64,000 nucleotides of DNA from assembly GCA_965263305.1 (NCBI GenBank), contig OZ253666.1, positions 992,001 to 1,056,000 on the forward strand, given 5' to 3'. The notes beneath the pieces are model-generated. The model saw only the letters and a list, made by a program, of their open reading frames with translations. It had not been told where the DNA came from and did no database searches. This DNA is from MED-G105 sp965263305. Its GTDB lineage: Bacteria > Pseudomonadota > Alphaproteobacteria > Caulobacterales > Parvularculaceae. Shown piece by piece: positions 62,831-64,000 of the stretch (the first letter of the stretch is position 1; the number at the start of each line of letters is the position of its first letter). Both the position numbers and the translations under genes were made by a program.

Positions 62831-64000
62831 CTACCGGTGATGCTCCACATGACTATCGATCAAGGCGCGGTTATAGGCCCGCAAGGCCCGCTCGCGCGTC
62901 AGATAGCCAATGACCTCATCGGGCGCGCTGGCGCGGACCACCGGCAGGCCCGGGTCCTCCTGCTGGTCAAGAAGCGCCAATGCTTCGCCTAAGGCTTGAT
63001 CACGCATGATGCGCGGGGCGCCCTCCGGCAGGGTTTGGCCGGGCGGCATCTCCTCCATCACGGTCAACACACGGATGGTTTTCAGGATCACGCCCTGCGG
63101 ACCGTCGGAGAGATCATAACCCCGGCGCGACAACTGCCACTGAAAAAACGATTTCCCCGTGAAGCCTTGCATCACCAGAGTGGCGAGCGCGACCGCCACC
63201 ATGAGGGAGACGGTTAAGGCGTAGTCGCCGGTGAGTTCAAACACGATGAGGGTTGTTGAGATCGGCGCCCCGATAATGGCGCCCCCGCCGGCGCCCATGC
63301 CTACCATGGCGTAAAGCGCGGGGTTCGCTGCGTTTAAAGGTTCAATCTCCGCCACCACCGCGCCGAACGCCGCGCCCACCAATGCGCCGATCACCAGCCC
63401 CGGTGAGAAGACGCCGCCGCCAAACCGGCACGAGGCGGTAACCGCTGTCGCCAGAATTTTCAGAACAGCAATGATCAATAGCGCCTGCAGCCCATAGGAC
63501 CCCTTTAAGGCATTGGTCACCGCTTCGTAGCTGACCCCTAAAATTTCCGGATAGAACGCCCCCAACGTGCCGAGGAAAATGCCCCCGAAGGGCGGGAGAA
63601 AAATGTAAGGCAGCTTTTTTCGGTCAGCAAAATTCCGCACAAAGATTGTAAAGCGCGACGTCATCAAAAAGAAAAGCGCCGCCACGAACCCGCATATAAC
63701 GCCCAGCACTGCGGCAAGGGGCGCGTCAACCGTCGTCACCTCCCCATAAGCAGGCGCGGCGAAGGCCGGGAAATCGCCGAGATAGGTGCGTGTCACCAAC
63801 ACCGCCGCAACGCTCGCCGCCGCGATGGGCCCGAACACCGACAGGGCATAGACGCCCATCACCACTTCTAAGGAAAACAAAACACCCGCGATGGGCGCGT
63901 TAAAGCTCGCCGCGACCGCCGCCGCCGCACCGCATCCCAAAAGTGTGCGTCGGTCCTTTGCGGTAAACCCAAATTTACTATCAATGGCCGAGGCAAGCGC
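62831..64000 (-). CDS. ClC-type chloride channel/transporter with CBS pair (5' end beyond window)
   Basis: 390 residues visible; the frame runs off the window edge at 64000. Visible features: GCGAAAAVAASFNAPIAGVLFSLE, GGGVFSPGLVIGALVG (selectivity region), GAPISTTLIVFELTGDYALTV, and a C-terminal CBS-type part (GLPVVRASAPDEVIGYLTRE). The gating-glutamate motif GREGP lies outside. ClC proteins exchange chloride for protons or conduct chloride. Confidence 0.92.
   Translation of the reverse strand, partial: ALASAIDSKFGFTAKDRRTLLGCGAAAAVAASFNAPIAGVLFSLEVVMGVYALSVFGPIAAASVAAVLVTRTYLGDFPAFAAPAYGEVTTVDAPLAAVLGVICGFVAALFFLMTSRFTIFVRNFADRKKLPYIFLPPFGGIFLGTLGAFYPEILGVSYEAVTNALKGSYGLQALLIIAVLKILATAVTASCRFGGGVFSPGLVIGALVGAAFGAVVAEIEPLNAANPALYAMVGMGAGGGAIIGAPISTTLIVFELTGDYALTVSLMVAVALATLVMQGFTGKSFFQWQLSRRGYDLSDGPQGVILKTIRVLTVMEEMPPGQTLPEGAPRIMRDQALGEALALLDQQEDPGLPVVRASAPDEVIGYLTRERALRAYNRALIDSHVEHHR

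Overview
The window reads as a chromosomal segment of a free-living, aerobic, dimorphic-type alphaproteobacterium, most likely from the Parvularculales/Maricaulales/Caulobacterales neighbourhood. Four things point there: a circularly permuted two-piece tmRNA next to an alpha-type SspB, a fused N-acetylglutamate synthase/kinase of the kind characterised in Maricaulis, a PleC/DivJ-type histidine kinase, and TTAA-N7-TTAA (CtrA-type) boxes in two promoters. No rRNA, recognisable tRNA, insertion sequence, prophage or CRISPR array was seen. The genus assignment is inference.

Layout. 0-6.7 kb: type II secretion genes in the order gspJ (partial)-gspK-gspL-gspM-small N/C-type protein-secretin gspD-gspI. 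6.7-10.1 kb (minus): arginine operon for the acetylated route, with acetylornithine carbamoyltransferase, fused NAGS/NAGK and ArgC. 10.4-19.8 kb: acyltransferase, aminopeptidase N, PleC-like kinase, an unknown protein, a sodium symporter and an orphan Hpt protein. 19.8-25.5 kb (minus): the complete mreB-mreC-mreD-pbp2-rodA cell-shape operon. 25.6-34.5 kb: VTT membrane protein, DUF3137 protein, miaA/serB head to head, hflK-hflC with a DegP-type protease, and Mrp. 34.6-39.5 kb (minus): FAD oxidoreductase, a secreted NTF2-like protein, and thyA-GNAT-folA with overlapping ends. 39.7-42.6 kb: XRE regulator, ssrA, sspB and fumC. 42.6-47 kb: palindromic intergenic repeats around an unknown gene, a phosphatase lipoprotein, a TerB/J-domain protein and a surface protein with a VPxPGG sorting tail.

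47-51.4 kb is an accessory patch of small unknown genes (ankyrin protein, DUF3592-like protein, Imm22-like protein). 51.6-60.2 kb holds a CPBP protease, an AraC regulator, and two catabolic or oxygenase genes each divergent from its own TetR: alkB (alkane hydroxylase) and a phytanoyl-CoA-dioxygenase-family gene. Both divergent gaps contain clear inverted repeats that look like the operators. The window ends with a TonB-dependent receptor and the C-terminal part of a ClC chloride channel that runs off the edge.

Genes that work together: arginine synthesis via acetyl intermediates; wall elongation (Mre/Rod); trans-translation (ssrA RNA plus SspB, which hands tagged proteins to ClpXP); membrane quality control (HflKC plus periplasmic DegP); thymidylate/folate (ThyA plus DHFR); secretion (T2SS). 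The least explained parts are the 47-51.4 kb unknown genes, the covarying palindromic repeats at 42.6-43.9 kb, and the CtrA-box surface protein at 46.3 kb.
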